Part shown: piece by piece, positions 45,733 to 54,206 of the stretch | Position numbering within the stretch: position 1 is the stretch's first letter | Layout of the letters: every line of letters starts with the position of its first letter | Origin: Ahrensia sp. | Lineage (GTDB): Bacteria; Pseudomonadota; Alphaproteobacteria; Rhizobiales; Rhizobiaceae | Direction: 5' to 3' | Length of the DNA stretch: 64,000 nucleotides | Assembly (NCBI GenBank): GCA_002706335.1 | Contig: PAKZ01000026.1 | Coordinates: 62,001-126,000, forward strand | The notes under the pieces: generated by a model | The model's input: the letters and a program-made list of their open reading frames with translations, nothing else | Databases searched by the model: none | What the model was told of the DNA's origin: nothing | Made by a program: the position numbers and the translations under genes

Positions 45733-45809
45733 TGGTGGGCCCGGAGGGACTCGAACCCCCAACCAAGCGGTTATGAGCCGCCGGCTCTAACCAATTGAGC
45801 TACAGGCCC
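45733..45809 (-). tRNA. tRNA with CAT anticodon (probably tRNA-Ile2; tRNA-Met possible)
   Basis: A 77-base cloverleaf including an encoded CCA. The acceptor stem GGGCCTG pairs with CGGGCCC, the D-arm has AGCTCAATTGGTTAGAGC, the anticodon loop is CTCATAA (anticodon CAT), and the T-arm contains GGTTCGAGTCC. The anticodon stem and variable region (GCGG-CTCATAA-CCGC then TTGG) resemble the E. coli lysidine-modified tRNA-Ile2 more than elongator Met, so isoleucine identity for AUA codons is favoured. It lies between recQ and the SIMPL-domain gene. Confidence 0.93.
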
Positions 45810-45943
45810 CACCCGCACCGTGCCTAGCCGAAAGCTTGCCGCTTCACAAGCGGCTGTGTGCATTCGCACGCTTCGCGCCACATTGGCGGCTTAATGGCGT
45901 GGCACCGCCCACCATGAAGGGCCGACAGAACGGGAAACCAGAT

Positions 45944-46678
45944 ATGACATTCGCAGGAAAATCCTTTGCCGCCGCACTGATGCTCGCCGCGCCGCTGACG
46001 GCGACGCCGGCCACAGCACAGGAAAGCCAGCCGACGCCGCGCGTCGTCGTCACCGGCGAGGGCTCGGCAACCGTCGCGCCCGACATGGCGGTGCTGACGC
46101 TGACCGTGCTGCGCGAGGGCAAGACGGCCCGCGAGGCGCTCGACGCCAACTCGGCGGCGATGCAGGAAGTGCTCGACTCGATGAAGGCGGAAGGCATCGA
46201 GGAGCGCGACCTGCAGACGGCGAATTTCTCCATCGAGCCGCAATATTACTACCCACAGCGCCAGAACAATGGCGAGGCCGAGCAGCCGCGCATCACCGGC
46301 TATATCGTCCGCAATTCGCTGACGGTCCGGCTGCGCGAACTCGACAAGCTCGGCGGCGTGCTCGACAAGGCGGTGACGCTGGGCGTCAACCAGGGCGGCA
46401 ATATCGCCTTCACCAATGACGACCCGTCCGCGACCGTCGAGAAGGCCCGCACAGAGGCTGTAAAAAACGCCATCGCCAAGGCGAAGACGCTGGCGGACGC
46501 GGCGGGAATCGGTCTCGGCAAGGTGCTTGAGATTTCCGAAGTGTCGACGCCGAGCATGCCGGAACCCTATGCCAAGGTCCGCTCGGCGATGGTCGAATCG
46601 GCCGACGCCGTGCCGGTCGCCGCCGGCGAGAACGCCTATACGGTGACCGTGAACGTCACGTTCGCGCTCGACCAGTAA
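45944..46678 (+). CDS. SIMPL-domain (DUF541) periplasmic protein
   Basis: A 244-aa exported protein. The signal peptide is FAAALMLAAPLTATPATAQ. The mature part is the SIMPL fold with PRVVVTGEGSATVAPDMAVLTLTV, DLQTANFSIEPQYYYPQ and RNSLTVRLRELDKLGGVLDKAV. Relatives such as E. coli YggE reduce oxidative stress effects and some form ring assemblies; the role here is by family only. ATG 45914 is an upstream alternative without signal-peptide character. Confidence 0.85.
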   Translation: MTFAGKSFAAALMLAAPLTATPATAQESQPTPRVVVTGEGSATVAPDMAVLTLTVLREGKTAREALDANSAAMQEVLDSMKAEGIEERDLQTANFSIEPQYYYPQRQNNGEAEQPRITGYIVRNSLTVRLRELDKLGGVLDKAVTLGVNQGGNIAFTNDDPSATVEKARTEAVKNAIAKAKTLADAAGIGLGKVLEISEVSTPSMPEPYAKVRSAMVESADAVPVAAGENAYTVTVNVTFALDQ

Positions 46679-46681
46679 GAC

Positions 46682-47140
46682 CTACTGGCTGGAGAGATCC
46701 GGCCAGTTTTCATTCGCCCGGGAAATGAATTTCGCCGCATCGTTGCGCCACTGCGCGCGGACGTGATCGGAGTAATTCAGATAGAGCTTTTCATCGAGGA
46801 CGGTGAAGGCTTCCGGGTCGATCGGCGCGGTCGCGCCCTGTGCGACGGCGTAGGCACAGAAACCGCCATATTGCGGCGCGTATTTCTCCGGATCGGCGAG
46901 GAAGGCGTCGCGATTGGCGGCGCTGGCAAAGTGGTATGTGGCACCGTCATGCATTGCTGTGAAATCCTCCGACCCCTCAACCGGTGCGCCTTCGGTGAAA
47001 TAGGCGACCGGGTCGTAGCCCTTGATCGCAACCCCGTTGTCGTCGGAATTGATCCTGCCGGCCAGCGCGAAGCGGCCGGTCGCGATCAGCGTGGCCCCTG
47101 CGATGACGAGGCGAATCGAGGCGCGGCGCGTAACGATCAT
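46682..47140 (-). CDS. YHS-domain exported protein
   Basis: A 152-aa protein with an N-terminal hydrophobic segment preceded by arginines (TRRASIRLVIAGATLIATG), likely a signal peptide. A YHS domain follows: GYDPVAYFTEGAPVEGSEDF, TYHFASAANRDAFLADPEKYAPQYGGFCAYA. YHS domains are linked to metal or haem proteins; the function of this small exported type is not established. The ATG at 47140 has a GGAGGAA site. Confidence 0.82.
   Translation of the reverse strand: MIVTRRASIRLVIAGATLIATGRFALAGRINSDDNGVAIKGYDPVAYFTEGAPVEGSEDFTAMHDGATYHFASAANRDAFLADPEKYAPQYGGFCAYAVAQGATAPIDPEAFTVLDEKLYLNYSDHVRAQWRNDAAKFISRANENWPDLSSQ
46684..46710 (+). terminator. Possible terminator after the SIMPL-domain gene
   Basis: ACTGGC at 46684-46689 pairs with GCCAGT at 46702-46707, with an inner GG/CC pair, followed by four T. 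It overlaps the 3' end of the convergent YHS gene. Weak but correctly placed. Confidence 0.35.
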
Positions 47141-47205
47141 GATTTCCTCCCGAAAAGCGTCCGCTTCTATCGCGCCGATGACTGCCGGCGGCAACACACA
47201 CTGCG

Positions 47206-47802
47206 TCACGACTGCGTGAGGTCGCGCATCCAGTATTCCATCGGCTTGTCGGTTTCTTCCGGCTCGCCGATGTCCTTCCACGCATAGGCCGTCCGCAGAC
47301 CATCGATGCGCTCATAGCCGCGCTTGCGCCAGAAGGCGTCCAGCGGGGCGTAATCGGCGGGCCGCAGCGGATGGTCCGCCCGGCGGATAACGGCGGAAAA
47401 GATGCAGTTCGAAAGGCCTTGCCGGCGCGCTTCCGCCTCGCGCTCCTCGAAGAAGCGCACGCCGACGCCCTGGCCGCGATAGGCCGGGAGCAACACGGAT
47501 TCGCCGAAATAGAAGAAGTCGTCGACATCGAGACCGCGCGTCTCGAAAGGTTCGGCGAATTCCGCCTTGTGTTGGGACAGCGGCGAGGCCGTGGCCATGC
47601 CGACCAGATCGTCACGGTCGAACGCGCCGCAGACAAAGGCGCCCGGCGCGGCGGCGTAGGTCTCCAGATAGCGGCGCTCATAGTCCATGTCGCCGTCATA
47701 GAGATAGGGAAAGGCGCGAAAGACCGCGATGCGCAGCCGCGCCATATCCTCGAAGCGCGCGCTGACTTCCTCGCCCGTCAGCGGACGGACCGAAACCGTC
47801 AT
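47206..47802 (-). CDS. GNAT-family N-acetyltransferase
   Basis: A 198-aa acetyl-CoA-dependent acetyltransferase. The core is in the middle: ESVLLPAYRGQGVGVRFFEERE, with the acetyl-CoA-binding RGQGVG at about 109-114. The substrate is unknown. Its start overlaps the stop of the upstream NTF2-like gene by four bases. Confidence 0.8.
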   Translation of the reverse strand: MTVSVRPLTGEEVSARFEDMARLRIAVFRAFPYLYDGDMDYERRYLETYAAAPGAFVCGAFDRDDLVGMATASPLSQHKAEFAEPFETRGLDVDDFFYFGESVLLPAYRGQGVGVRFFEEREAEARRQGLSNCIFSAVIRRADHPLRPADYAPLDAFWRKRGYERIDGLRTAYAWKDIGEPEETDKPMEYWMRDLTQS

Positions 47803-48212
47803 CCCTTCTCGACCTGAGCGATCCAGTCCTTGAGGTTGTAATAGGTCGTCACGCGGGAAATCAGCCCGTCATCGACCTCGAAGAAGATACCTGCGGGCAG
47901 CGTATAGGTCTGGCCCGACGCCTTGGGCAGACCCTCGGCTGTCGCCTTGTAGGTGCCGTGTACCGTGAATTCGGCCGCGGCGCGCACGCCTCCCTCGCCA
48001 ACCATGATGGCGATGTCGCCCAGCCGCTCGTCATAATGGCGCGCCATCTCGGCGTTGAACCAGCGGAACTTCTCCTTGCCGATCTCGCGGCCGCCCTCAT
48101 TAATGTCATGGGCGACATCGTCATGCAGGCAGGCCAGCATGGCGTCCCAGTCGCTCGCGTTGAAGGCGTCGAGATAGCGCCCGATCAGGGCTTTGGTGTC
48201 GGCTTCGGACAT
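47799..48212 (-). CDS. NTF2-like (SnoaL-type) protein
   Basis: A 137-aa cone-shaped NTF2-like protein. Features are an N-terminal helix (ALIGRYLDAFNASDWDAMLACLHDDVAHDINEGG), the central FRWFNAEMARHYDERLGD and the final strands FEVDDGLISRVTTYYNL. Such proteins act as isomerases, hydrolases or binding proteins; the specific role is unknown. The ATG at 48212 fits the family start, and it is coupled to the acetyltransferase. Confidence 0.78.
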   Translation of the reverse strand: MSEADTKALIGRYLDAFNASDWDAMLACLHDDVAHDINEGGREIGKEKFRWFNAEMARHYDERLGDIAIMVGEGGVRAAAEFTVHGTYKATAEGLPKASGQTYTLPAGIFFEVDDGLISRVTTYYNLKDWIAQVEKG

Positions 48213-48276
48213 GGCGGTTCCTCTCAAGTCATACGGGTCATACGGAAACGCCTGCCTTTGCGCGCGGGTTCCGTCG

Positions 48277-48747
48277 CTACATTCCTTCCTCGACCAGGTG
48301 GTCGAGATACTCGCCTTCATGCGCCATGTCCTGCTCATGCGCCGTCACCCGGCCGCGCATCGACATTGACGCCTTGTGAACCGAGCCCGGATTGCCCGAG
48401 ATCAGCGGGTGCCAATCGTAGAGCGGCCTGCTCTCCGCGATCAGTCGATATGCGCAGGTTCTCGGCAGCCAGGGAATCGTGCGGACATTTTCCGGCGTCA
48501 GCTGCACGCAGTCCGGCACGCGCGCCTGACGGTTGACGTAATCCACGCAGCGGCACGAGCCTGCGTCGAACAGTTCGCAGGCAACGGTCGTGTAGTAGAT
48601 CTCGTCGGTGTCGTCGTCGATGAGCTTGGACATGCAGCATTTGCCGCAGCCGTCGCACAGCGCCTCCCATTCGGCTGCGCTCATCTCCTCGAGCGAAACA
48701 TTCTCCCAGAAACGGTCGCGGAGTTCGGGCTTGGGGGCTGAGGTCAT
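48277..48747 (-). CDS. YcgN family (UPF0260) cysteine-cluster protein
   Basis: A 156-aa protein matching YcgN. The N-terminal [26 protein letters not shown] leads into the cysteine cluster, with further cysteines in [14 protein letters not shown] and [12 protein letters not shown], then [26 protein letters not shown]. It is thought to bind a metal or zinc/iron cluster; the function is unknown. I chose the ATG at 48747; TTG 48759 is an alternative. Confidence 0.87.
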   Translation of the reverse strand: MTSAPKPELRDRFWENVSLEEMSAAEWEALCDGCGKCCMSKLIDDDTDEIYYTTVACELFDAGSCRCVDYVNRQARVPDCVQLTPENVRTIPWLPRTCAYRLIAESRPLYDWHPLISGNPGSVHKASMSMRGRVTAHEQDMAHEGEYLDHLVEEGM

Positions 48748-48802
48748 TTCCGCGACCAATCACATGCGCGCCGCGCTGGCAAGATAGACTGGCACGACGG
48801 CC

Positions 48803-49261
48803 CTATACCGGAAGCACGGTGGAATTCTTGTAGTGACGCAAAATGAGCTGGCTCTGCGTCGAGGCAACGCGCGGATGTGACAGCAATTCCTCCATCAGGA
48901 AAGTCTCGTAGCCCTTCACGTCACGGGTGCGGATGATCAGCACATAGTCATGCGAGCCGGTCACCGAGAAACATTGCTGGACATTCTCATGCGCCTTGGC
49001 AAAGGCCTCGAACTCGCGCCGCCCCTCTTTTGTCTGGTCGGCCATGTTCACGCTGATCATGCCGCTGACGGTCAGCCCCAGTTGCTCGGGATCGGCGAGC
49101 GTGACGCGGCCGGTGATGACGCCGGCCTCCTCCATGTCCTGCACGCGCCGCCATGCGGTCGATTGGGACATCGCCGCCCGCTCGGCCAGTTCCTTCATCG
49201 AAAGCGAGGCGTCGCGCTGCAACTCGCGCAGGAGACGCCGGTCCGTTTCCTCCAGCCGCAT
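48803..49261 (-). CDS. Lrp/AsnC-family transcriptional regulator
   Basis: A 152-aa regulator. Its N-terminal helix-turn-helix (DRRLLRELQRDASLSMKELAERAAMSQSTAWRRV) is followed by an RAM ligand-binding domain (about 65-145, VQQCFSVTGSHDYVLIIRTRDVKGYETF). A GAGGA site precedes the ATG. It is divergent from phenylalanine hydroxylase across 138 bases, so it is the probable activator of phhA, with an aromatic amino acid as likely effector (inferred). Confidence 0.88.
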   Translation of the reverse strand: MRLEETDRRLLRELQRDASLSMKELAERAAMSQSTAWRRVQDMEEAGVITGRVTLADPEQLGLTVSGMISVNMADQTKEGRREFEAFAKAHENVQQCFSVTGSHDYVLIIRTRDVKGYETFLMEELLSHPRVASTQSQLILRHYKNSTVLPV

Positions 49262-49399
49262 GGGAAATTCCTCCGAATTTTTCTGATTGATGAAACGATC
49301 TCTCCAAATTGTGAGGAGAATGCGGGAAATTCGAAAAGATATCCAGCGGATTCCGCCCCATTCTTATCGTACACGCGATCAAACTCGGGAGGAGAGATC

Positions 49400-50287
49400 A
49401 TGGCCCAAGCGGCACCGGTGATGGACACTGCGGCGGAGGAAAAGAACCGCTACAAGAATTACAAGCGCAACGCCGACTACACGATCGATCAGGACTGGCA
49501 GTCCTACAGCGCGGCGGAGCATGACCGCTGGGACCGGCTGTTCGCACGCGCTTCCGAGGTGCTGGAGACCCGCGCCTGCCCGGAATATCTGGACGCGATG
49601 CGCACCCTGAAGCTCTCCGAGAGCGGCATCCCCGACATGAAAAAGCTGAGCGAGAAGCTCTCGCCGGTGACCGGCTGGCAAGTCGTGCCCGTCACCGACC
49701 TCGTTCCCGACGAGATCTTCTTCGACCATCTCGCCAATCGCCGCTTCCCGGCCGGCGCCTTTATCCGGCCCGAAAGCGAGATGGACTATCTGGAGGAGCC
49801 GGACATCTTCCACGACATTTTCGGGCACGTGCCGCTGCTCGCCAATCCGGTCTTCGCGGATTTCATGCAGGCCTATGGCAAGGGCGGCCAGCGGGCGATG
49901 CAGCGCGGCATGCTGAAGAACCTGGCACGGCTATACTGGTACACGGTCGAGTTCGGCCTCGTGCGAAGCGGCGACGGGCTGAAGCTATTCGGCGCGGGGA
50001 TTATGTCGTCGGCGACGGAGAGCGTCTTCGCTTTGGAAAGCGCTTCGCCGCACCGGGTGCGTTTTGACCTGAAGCGGGTGATGCGGACGAACTACGTCAT
50101 CGACGATTTCCAGAAGACCTATTTCGTAATCGACAGCTTTGAGAAGCTGCGCGAGGACTGCATGCAGGATTTCGCGTCCATCTATGACGCGCTAGAAGGC
50201 GCTTCCGTGATCGAACCGCACGAGTTGGCCCCGGAGGACGAGGTTATCACGCGCGGCACCCTCGAATATTTCGACGCGCAGACATAG
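49400..50287 (+). CDS. phhA: Phenylalanine 4-monooxygenase
   Basis: Pterin-dependent, iron-dependent hydroxylase turning phenylalanine into tyrosine, the first step of phenylalanine breakdown. The 295-aa protein shows all three iron ligands: H138 and H143 in IFHDIFGH and E184 in YWYTVEFGL, with EEPDIFHD as the family hallmark. A GGGAGGAGAG site precedes the ATG. No pterin-recycling dehydratase (phhB) is next to it. Confidence 0.93.
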   Translation: MAQAAPVMDTAAEEKNRYKNYKRNADYTIDQDWQSYSAAEHDRWDRLFARASEVLETRACPEYLDAMRTLKLSESGIPDMKKLSEKLSPVTGWQVVPVTDLVPDEIFFDHLANRRFPAGAFIRPESEMDYLEEPDIFHDIFGHVPLLANPVFADFMQAYGKGGQRAMQRGMLKNLARLYWYTVEFGLVRSGDGLKLFGAGIMSSATESVFALESASPHRVRFDLKRVMRTNYVIDDFQKTYFVIDSFEKLREDCMQDFASIYDALEGASVIEPHELAPEDEVITRGTLEYFDAQT

Positions 50288-50327
50288 GTTCTCCCGCAAC
50301 GCAAACAGAACCGACCTGGAGAAAAAC

Positions 50328-51032
50328 ATGCGTTTTGCGGGAAAGACCGTCATCGTCACCGGCGCGGCCGGAAATCTGGGCAGCGCAGTCGCGAAGAAAT
50401 TCGCCGAGGAAGGCGCTTCAGTGGCTTTGTTCGGCCACAGGCTCGAAAAGGGCGAGGCGGTTGCCAACGAGCTTGCGGGCAATCACGCCGCCTTTGGCGT
50501 CGACCTGACCGACCGCGAGGCGACGAAGAACGCGATCGCCGATGTCGCGGAGAAGCTCGGCCCGCCCGATATCGTCTGCGCCATCGCCGGCGGCTTCGAC
50601 ATGGGCACGCCCGTGCACGAGGTTCCGGGCGAAGACTGGCAAAAAATGATGGACCGCAATCTTGGTACGCTTCTGTCGGTTCTGGCCGCAGTGACACCGG
50701 GCATGATCGAGCGCGGCGCGGGCAAGATCGTCACCATTGGCGCAAACGGAGCGAAGACCGGCGGCAAGACGATGGGGCCTTATGCCGCCTCGAAATCGGC
50801 GGGGATGCGCGTCACCGAAAGCGCCTCCGCCGAACTGAAGAGCCATGGCATCAATGTCAATTCGGTACTGCCGTCGATCATCGACACGCCGGAAAACCGC
50901 GATGCGATGCCGAAGGCCGATCCGGCCAAATGGGTGACGCCGGAAAGCCTCGCCGGGGTCATCGCCTTCCTGTGCTCGGACGATGCGAAGGATATCCACG
51001 GCGCGCTGGTGCCGGTAACGGGGCTGAGCTAG
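50328..51032 (+). CDS. SDR-family NAD(P)-dependent oxidoreductase
   Basis: A 234-aa Rossmann-fold enzyme. It has the cofactor motif TGAAGNLG (11-18), an NAG-like motif replaced by AIAGG, and the catalytic Tyr-x-x-x-Lys in YAASK (about 147-151). It begins 40 bases after phhA and could be co-transcribed; a role in aromatic amino-acid breakdown or pterin recycling is only a guess. Substrate unknown. Confidence 0.85.
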   Translation: MRFAGKTVIVTGAAGNLGSAVAKKFAEEGASVALFGHRLEKGEAVANELAGNHAAFGVDLTDREATKNAIADVAEKLGPPDIVCAIAGGFDMGTPVHEVPGEDWQKMMDRNLGTLLSVLAAVTPGMIERGAGKIVTIGANGAKTGGKTMGPYAASKSAGMRVTESASAELKSHGINVNSVLPSIIDTPENRDAMPKADPAKWVTPESLAGVIAFLCSDDAKDIHGALVPVTGLS

Positions 51033-51072
51033 CTGCATTCACTCAGCACGGCTTTTCGACCGAGGGTGCGTG

Positions 51073-51522
51073 ATGACCGAAATGACACTTGCCGAATTCA
51101 CTACGCTTCATCATCAGAGGTCAGCGGAACGGCCCAAGATTTTCTTGCTGCTATCTCACGACAAACCTGCCAGCAAGCGTCAGATCGTGGATATGGAGAT
51201 CCCCGTGGGCGCACAATTTCCGGAGAGTTTCCGACGGTTCCTGATGGAGTTCGGAGGTGGATCATTCGGACTAATGAACGTCTTCTCCGCAGATCCGGCG
51301 AGCGATTACTATCTACCCGACCGTCAAAGGAAAGCTCAAAAAGCGTTGCCCCGAGGATGCTACGCCATATCGGACGACTATTGTGGCGGATGGTATGTCT
51401 TGGTCAGCAAAGAAGGAAAGCTCGACAACCAGATATGGTATTGGAATAATGACGAAGGATTAAAACCGACAGAATTCGCCAACGTGTTTGAACTTGTCGC
51501 TGGTTGCGCCTACGGAACGTAA
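51073..51522 (+). CDS. SMI1/KNR4 (SUKH) family protein
   Basis: A 149-aa protein with the SMI1/KNR4 pattern: an early AQFPESFRRFLMEFGGGSFG (conserved Pro-x-x-Phe-x-x-Phe-x-x-x-x-Gly-Gly), then a middle YYLPDRQRKAQKALPRG and DDYCGGWYVLV, and IWYWNNDEGLKPTEFANVFE. In bacteria these are often immunity proteins against contact-dependent toxins. No toxin gene is adjacent. Its sequence is visibly richer in A/T than its neighbours, suggesting acquisition. The ATG at 51073 is chosen; a GTG lies one codon upstream. Confidence 0.78.
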   Translation: MTEMTLAEFTTLHHQRSAERPKIFLLLSHDKPASKRQIVDMEIPVGAQFPESFRRFLMEFGGGSFGLMNVFSADPASDYYLPDRQRKAQKALPRGCYAISDDYCGGWYVLVSKEGKLDNQIWYWNNDEGLKPTEFANVFELVAGCAYGT

Positions 51523-51544
51523 TTCGGCGGAGGACGATTATTAC

Positions 51545-52030
51545 CTAGCCCTTCTCCTGCTTGACGCTCTTGCCGAGGCGGATTAGCGCCTCGCGCAGGC
51601 CTTCGTCCTCGATGTCTTCGGCCAGCGCCGCGATACGCTTTTCTTCGGCGGGGGAGACGGGCGCCTTGCGGCGCACAGGTCTGCGCTCCGGTGCGACAGG
51701 CTTTTGCACCAGTTGCAGACGCTCGACCGCCTGGAAGCCGAAAAAGGCGTTTACCCGCTGGACGATCTCGCCGGACTGGTGCTGAACATGCAGCGCCGAC
51801 ATGCCCTCGGCGGCGACGATCAGGGTCGCCGGCTTGAACGGGTCGTCCTCATGGGCGCGGCGCGGCCAGTTGATCTTTTGCGGCCGCGTCGTTTCGGCAA
51901 GCATGGCGGGAACGATTTCCGGCCAGGAGGCTAGCAGTGCGCTCGTCATCCCGGCGCGGCGCGCCAGCACGGGGTCGAGCACGCCGGAAACCAGCCCGCC
52001 GAGTTGTTCCGGCTGGCGGTTCTTGCGCAT
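51545..52030 (-). CDS. dciA: DciA (DUF721) family DnaB-loader-like protein
   Basis: A 161-aa protein matching DUF721/DciA, the replicative helicase operator that serves bacteria lacking DnaC. The conserved part is near the N-terminus (LGGLVSGVLDPVLARRAGMTSALLASWPEIV, then TRPQKINWPRRA), with a K-homology-like C-terminal region (ATLIVAAEGMSALHVQHQSGEIVQRVNAFFG). It is divergent from mutY, as is common in this order. The start at 52030 aligns with the family; 52081 would add 17 residues. Confidence 0.8.
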   Translation of the reverse strand: MRKNRQPEQLGGLVSGVLDPVLARRAGMTSALLASWPEIVPAMLAETTRPQKINWPRRAHEDDPFKPATLIVAAEGMSALHVQHQSGEIVQRVNAFFGFQAVERLQLVQKPVAPERRPVRRKAPVSPAEEKRIAALAEDIEDEGLREALIRLGKSVKQEKG

Positions 52031-52149
52031 TCCGGGTTTGGATCCGTCCTGGGCCAATCGAAGGCTCCCGTTTCGCCGCATGATAACGGCGGATCGTTGC
52101 GAATGCGACGGCTTGATCTTGTGCCCGGCTTTCGCGCACAAGAACCGAT

Positions 52150-53244
52150 ATGCGTCCGCCCGCCGAATCCGTCACGTCCGTCGCCGACCGGCTTCTCGCC
52201 TGGTACGACCGGCATGCGCGCGATCTGCCGTGGCGAACCGGACCGGCGGAGATCGCGCGGGGCGAAAAGCCAGATCCCTACCGCGTCTGGCTTTCCGAAA
52301 TCATGCTGCAGCAGACCACCGTCGCGGCAGTGAAGGACTACTTCGCGAAGTTCACGAAAAAATGGCCGGATGTCGGGGCGCTCGCCGCCGCGTCCGAGGA
52401 TGACATTCTGAAAGCATGGGCCGGGCTCGGCTATTATTCGCGGGCCCGAAACCTGAAAAAATGCGCCGATGCGGTGATGGCGGATCATGGCGGTGCGTTT
52501 CCCGAATCGTCCGAAGGTCTGCGGACCCTGCCGGGCGTCGGCGACTACACCTCCGCCGCCATTGCGGCGATCGCCTTCGGCGAGCCGGTCGCCGTGGTGG
52601 ACGGCAATGTCGAACGCGTCGTGTCACGGCTCCATTGCGTCGACACACCCCTGCCCGAGGCGAAGAAACAGATCCGCAAGCTGACGCAGGCGATGACACC
52701 GGCCGGCCGGCCCGGAGATTTCGCCCAGGCGATGATGGATCTCGGCGCGACGCTCTGTACGCCGAAACGTCCGGCCTGCCTGCATTGCCCGCTGCGCGAC
52801 GATTGCCGCGCGCTTGATGCCGGCGATCCGGAGCGGTTTCCGGTCAAGCCGCCGAAAAAGGCAAAGCCCGTCCGGCGCGGCGCGGCTTATGTGCTGACTA
52901 ATCCGGTCGGTGCGATCCTCCTGGAGAAACGCGGTGATAGCGGCCTTCTCGCCGGCATGACGCAGGTGCCGACCACCGGCTGGACGGCGCGTCAGGACGG
53001 CGCGACCGACACATCGGAAGCACCGCTTCCTGCCGCCGACTGGATCGCCTGCGGCACGGTCGGCCATGTGTTCACCCATTTCGAATTGCGCCTCGATGTG
53101 TTCCGCGCCGAGGGGGATCTGACGCCCGAGGTCCGGCAATGGTGGAGCGCGCCGGAGACGATTGCCGGCGAGGCGCTACCCACTGTCATGAAAAAAGTGT
53201 TGGTTCTGGCCCTGGACCACGAATCACAACACGATCTGGACTGA
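52150..53244 (+). CDS. mutY: A/G-specific adenine DNA glycosylase
   Basis: Base-excision repair enzyme removing A opposite 8-oxoG, 364 aa. It shows catalytic Glu50 in WLSEIMLQQTTV, a helix-hairpin-helix in LRTLPGVGDYTSAAI, the catalytic Asp in AVVDGNVERV, and four cysteines of the 4Fe-4S cluster (LGATLCTPKRPACLHCPLRDDC, pattern C-x6-C-x2-C-x5-C). A C-terminal NUDIX-like domain recognises the oxidised base. It overlaps nothing, and three bases separate it from the HAD phosphatase. Confidence 0.93.
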   Translation: MRPPAESVTSVADRLLAWYDRHARDLPWRTGPAEIARGEKPDPYRVWLSEIMLQQTTVAAVKDYFAKFTKKWPDVGALAAASEDDILKAWAGLGYYSRARNLKKCADAVMADHGGAFPESSEGLRTLPGVGDYTSAAIAAIAFGEPVAVVDGNVERVVSRLHCVDTPLPEAKKQIRKLTQAMTPAGRPGDFAQAMMDLGATLCTPKRPACLHCPLRDDCRALDAGDPERFPVKPPKKAKPVRRGAAYVLTNPVGAILLEKRGDSGLLAGMTQVPTTGWTARQDGATDTSEAPLPAADWIACGTVGHVFTHFELRLDVFRAEGDLTPEVRQWWSAPETIAGEALPTVMKKVLVLALDHESQHDLD

Positions 53245-53247
53245 ACC

Positions 53248-53859
53248 ATGACCGAGATCCGCCACATCGTCTTCGACATCGGCAAGGTGCTGGTGCATTA
53301 CGATCCCGAACTGCCCTTTCGCCGCATCATTCCCGATGACCGGCGCCGGGCGTGGTTTCTCTCCGAAGTCTGTTCCCACGAATGGAACGTGGAGCAGGAT
53401 CGCGGCCGAACCTGGATCGAGGCGGAAGACGAACTGATCGCGCGCTTTCTCGACGAGGCCGACAATATTCGCGCCTTTCGCCGCCACTGGGCCGAGATGG
53501 TGCCCTATGCCTATGACGACAGCGTTGCGATCCTGCGCGAACAGCTCGACGCAGGCCGCGACGTGACGATGCTGACCAACTTCGCCTCCGACACGTTCCG
53601 CGAGGCGCAAGAAATGTATCCCTTTCTGAAATCCTCGCGCGGCGTCACCGTTTCGGGCGACATCCGCCTGATCAAGCCGGACCCGGCTATCTATGCGCAT
53701 CACACGCGCGTATTCGGCCTCGACCCGGCGGCGACGCTGTTCATCGACGACAGCGAAAAGAACGTTGCATCGGCGCGCGAATTCGGCTGGCAGGCGATCC
53801 TGTTCGAGGACCCGGAACAATTGCGCGCGGACTTGACCGGATATCGCTTCGCGGACTGA
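53248..53859 (+). CDS. HAD-superfamily hydrolase (phosphatase, YihX-like)
   Basis: A 203-aa haloacid dehalogenase-type phosphatase. The nucleophile motif is VFDIGKVLVHYDP, where the second Asp is Gly as in the YihX subgroup. Motif III lysine appears in RLIKPDPAIYAHH, and motif IV is FIDDSEKN. Subgroup relatives dephosphorylate sugar phosphates. It starts three bases after mutY, an arrangement frequent in Hyphomicrobiales. Confidence 0.85.
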   Translation: MTEIRHIVFDIGKVLVHYDPELPFRRIIPDDRRRAWFLSEVCSHEWNVEQDRGRTWIEAEDELIARFLDEADNIRAFRRHWAEMVPYAYDDSVAILREQLDAGRDVTMLTNFASDTFREAQEMYPFLKSSRGVTVSGDIRLIKPDPAIYAHHTRVFGLDPAATLFIDDSEKNVASAREFGWQAILFEDPEQLRADLTGYRFAD

Positions 53860-53883
53860 AGCCCTCAGCTGGAGACACCAAAC

Positions 53884-54201
53884 ATGGCATCGGACACCAC
53901 CGACCTCTTCATTATCGATATCGAGTACATCAAGCCCCTGGATGCGATCGACGCCCTGATCGCGGATCACATGGCGTGGGTGGAACGCGGCTATGCCGAC
54001 GGCGTCTTCCTGACCTCCGGCCGGAAGGACCCGCGCACCGGCGGGATCATCATCGCGACAGGCGCGACGCCGGAAGATATCGAGAAACGGGCATTGAACG
54101 ATCCGTTCGTAGTCAATGGCGCGGCGAAAACCACGATCACGCGGTTCCTGCCCTCCCGCTTCTCGGAAGGGCTTCAGGCGGTGTTCGCGAACGCCGGCTG
54201 A
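53884..54201 (+). CDS. YciI-family protein
   Basis: A 105-aa protein with the YciI fold (IDALIADHMAWVERGYADGVFLTSGRKDPRTGGIIIATG). The histidine and aspartate of the putative active site are in DHMAW. The function of the family is not settled. It follows the HAD gene by 24 bases and probably belongs to the same operon. Confidence 0.82.
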   Translation: MASDTTDLFIIDIEYIKPLDAIDALIADHMAWVERGYADGVFLTSGRKDPRTGGIIIATGATPEDIEKRALNDPFVVNGAAKTTITRFLPSRFSEGLQAVFANAG

Positions 54202-54206
54202 CTGTC

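Noticed and set aside
45733-45809. Initiator tRNA-fMet
   Set aside because: The acceptor stem begins with a G-C pair, and the anticodon stem lacks the GGG/CCC pairs of initiator tRNA; elongator Met or, more likely, Ile2 fits.
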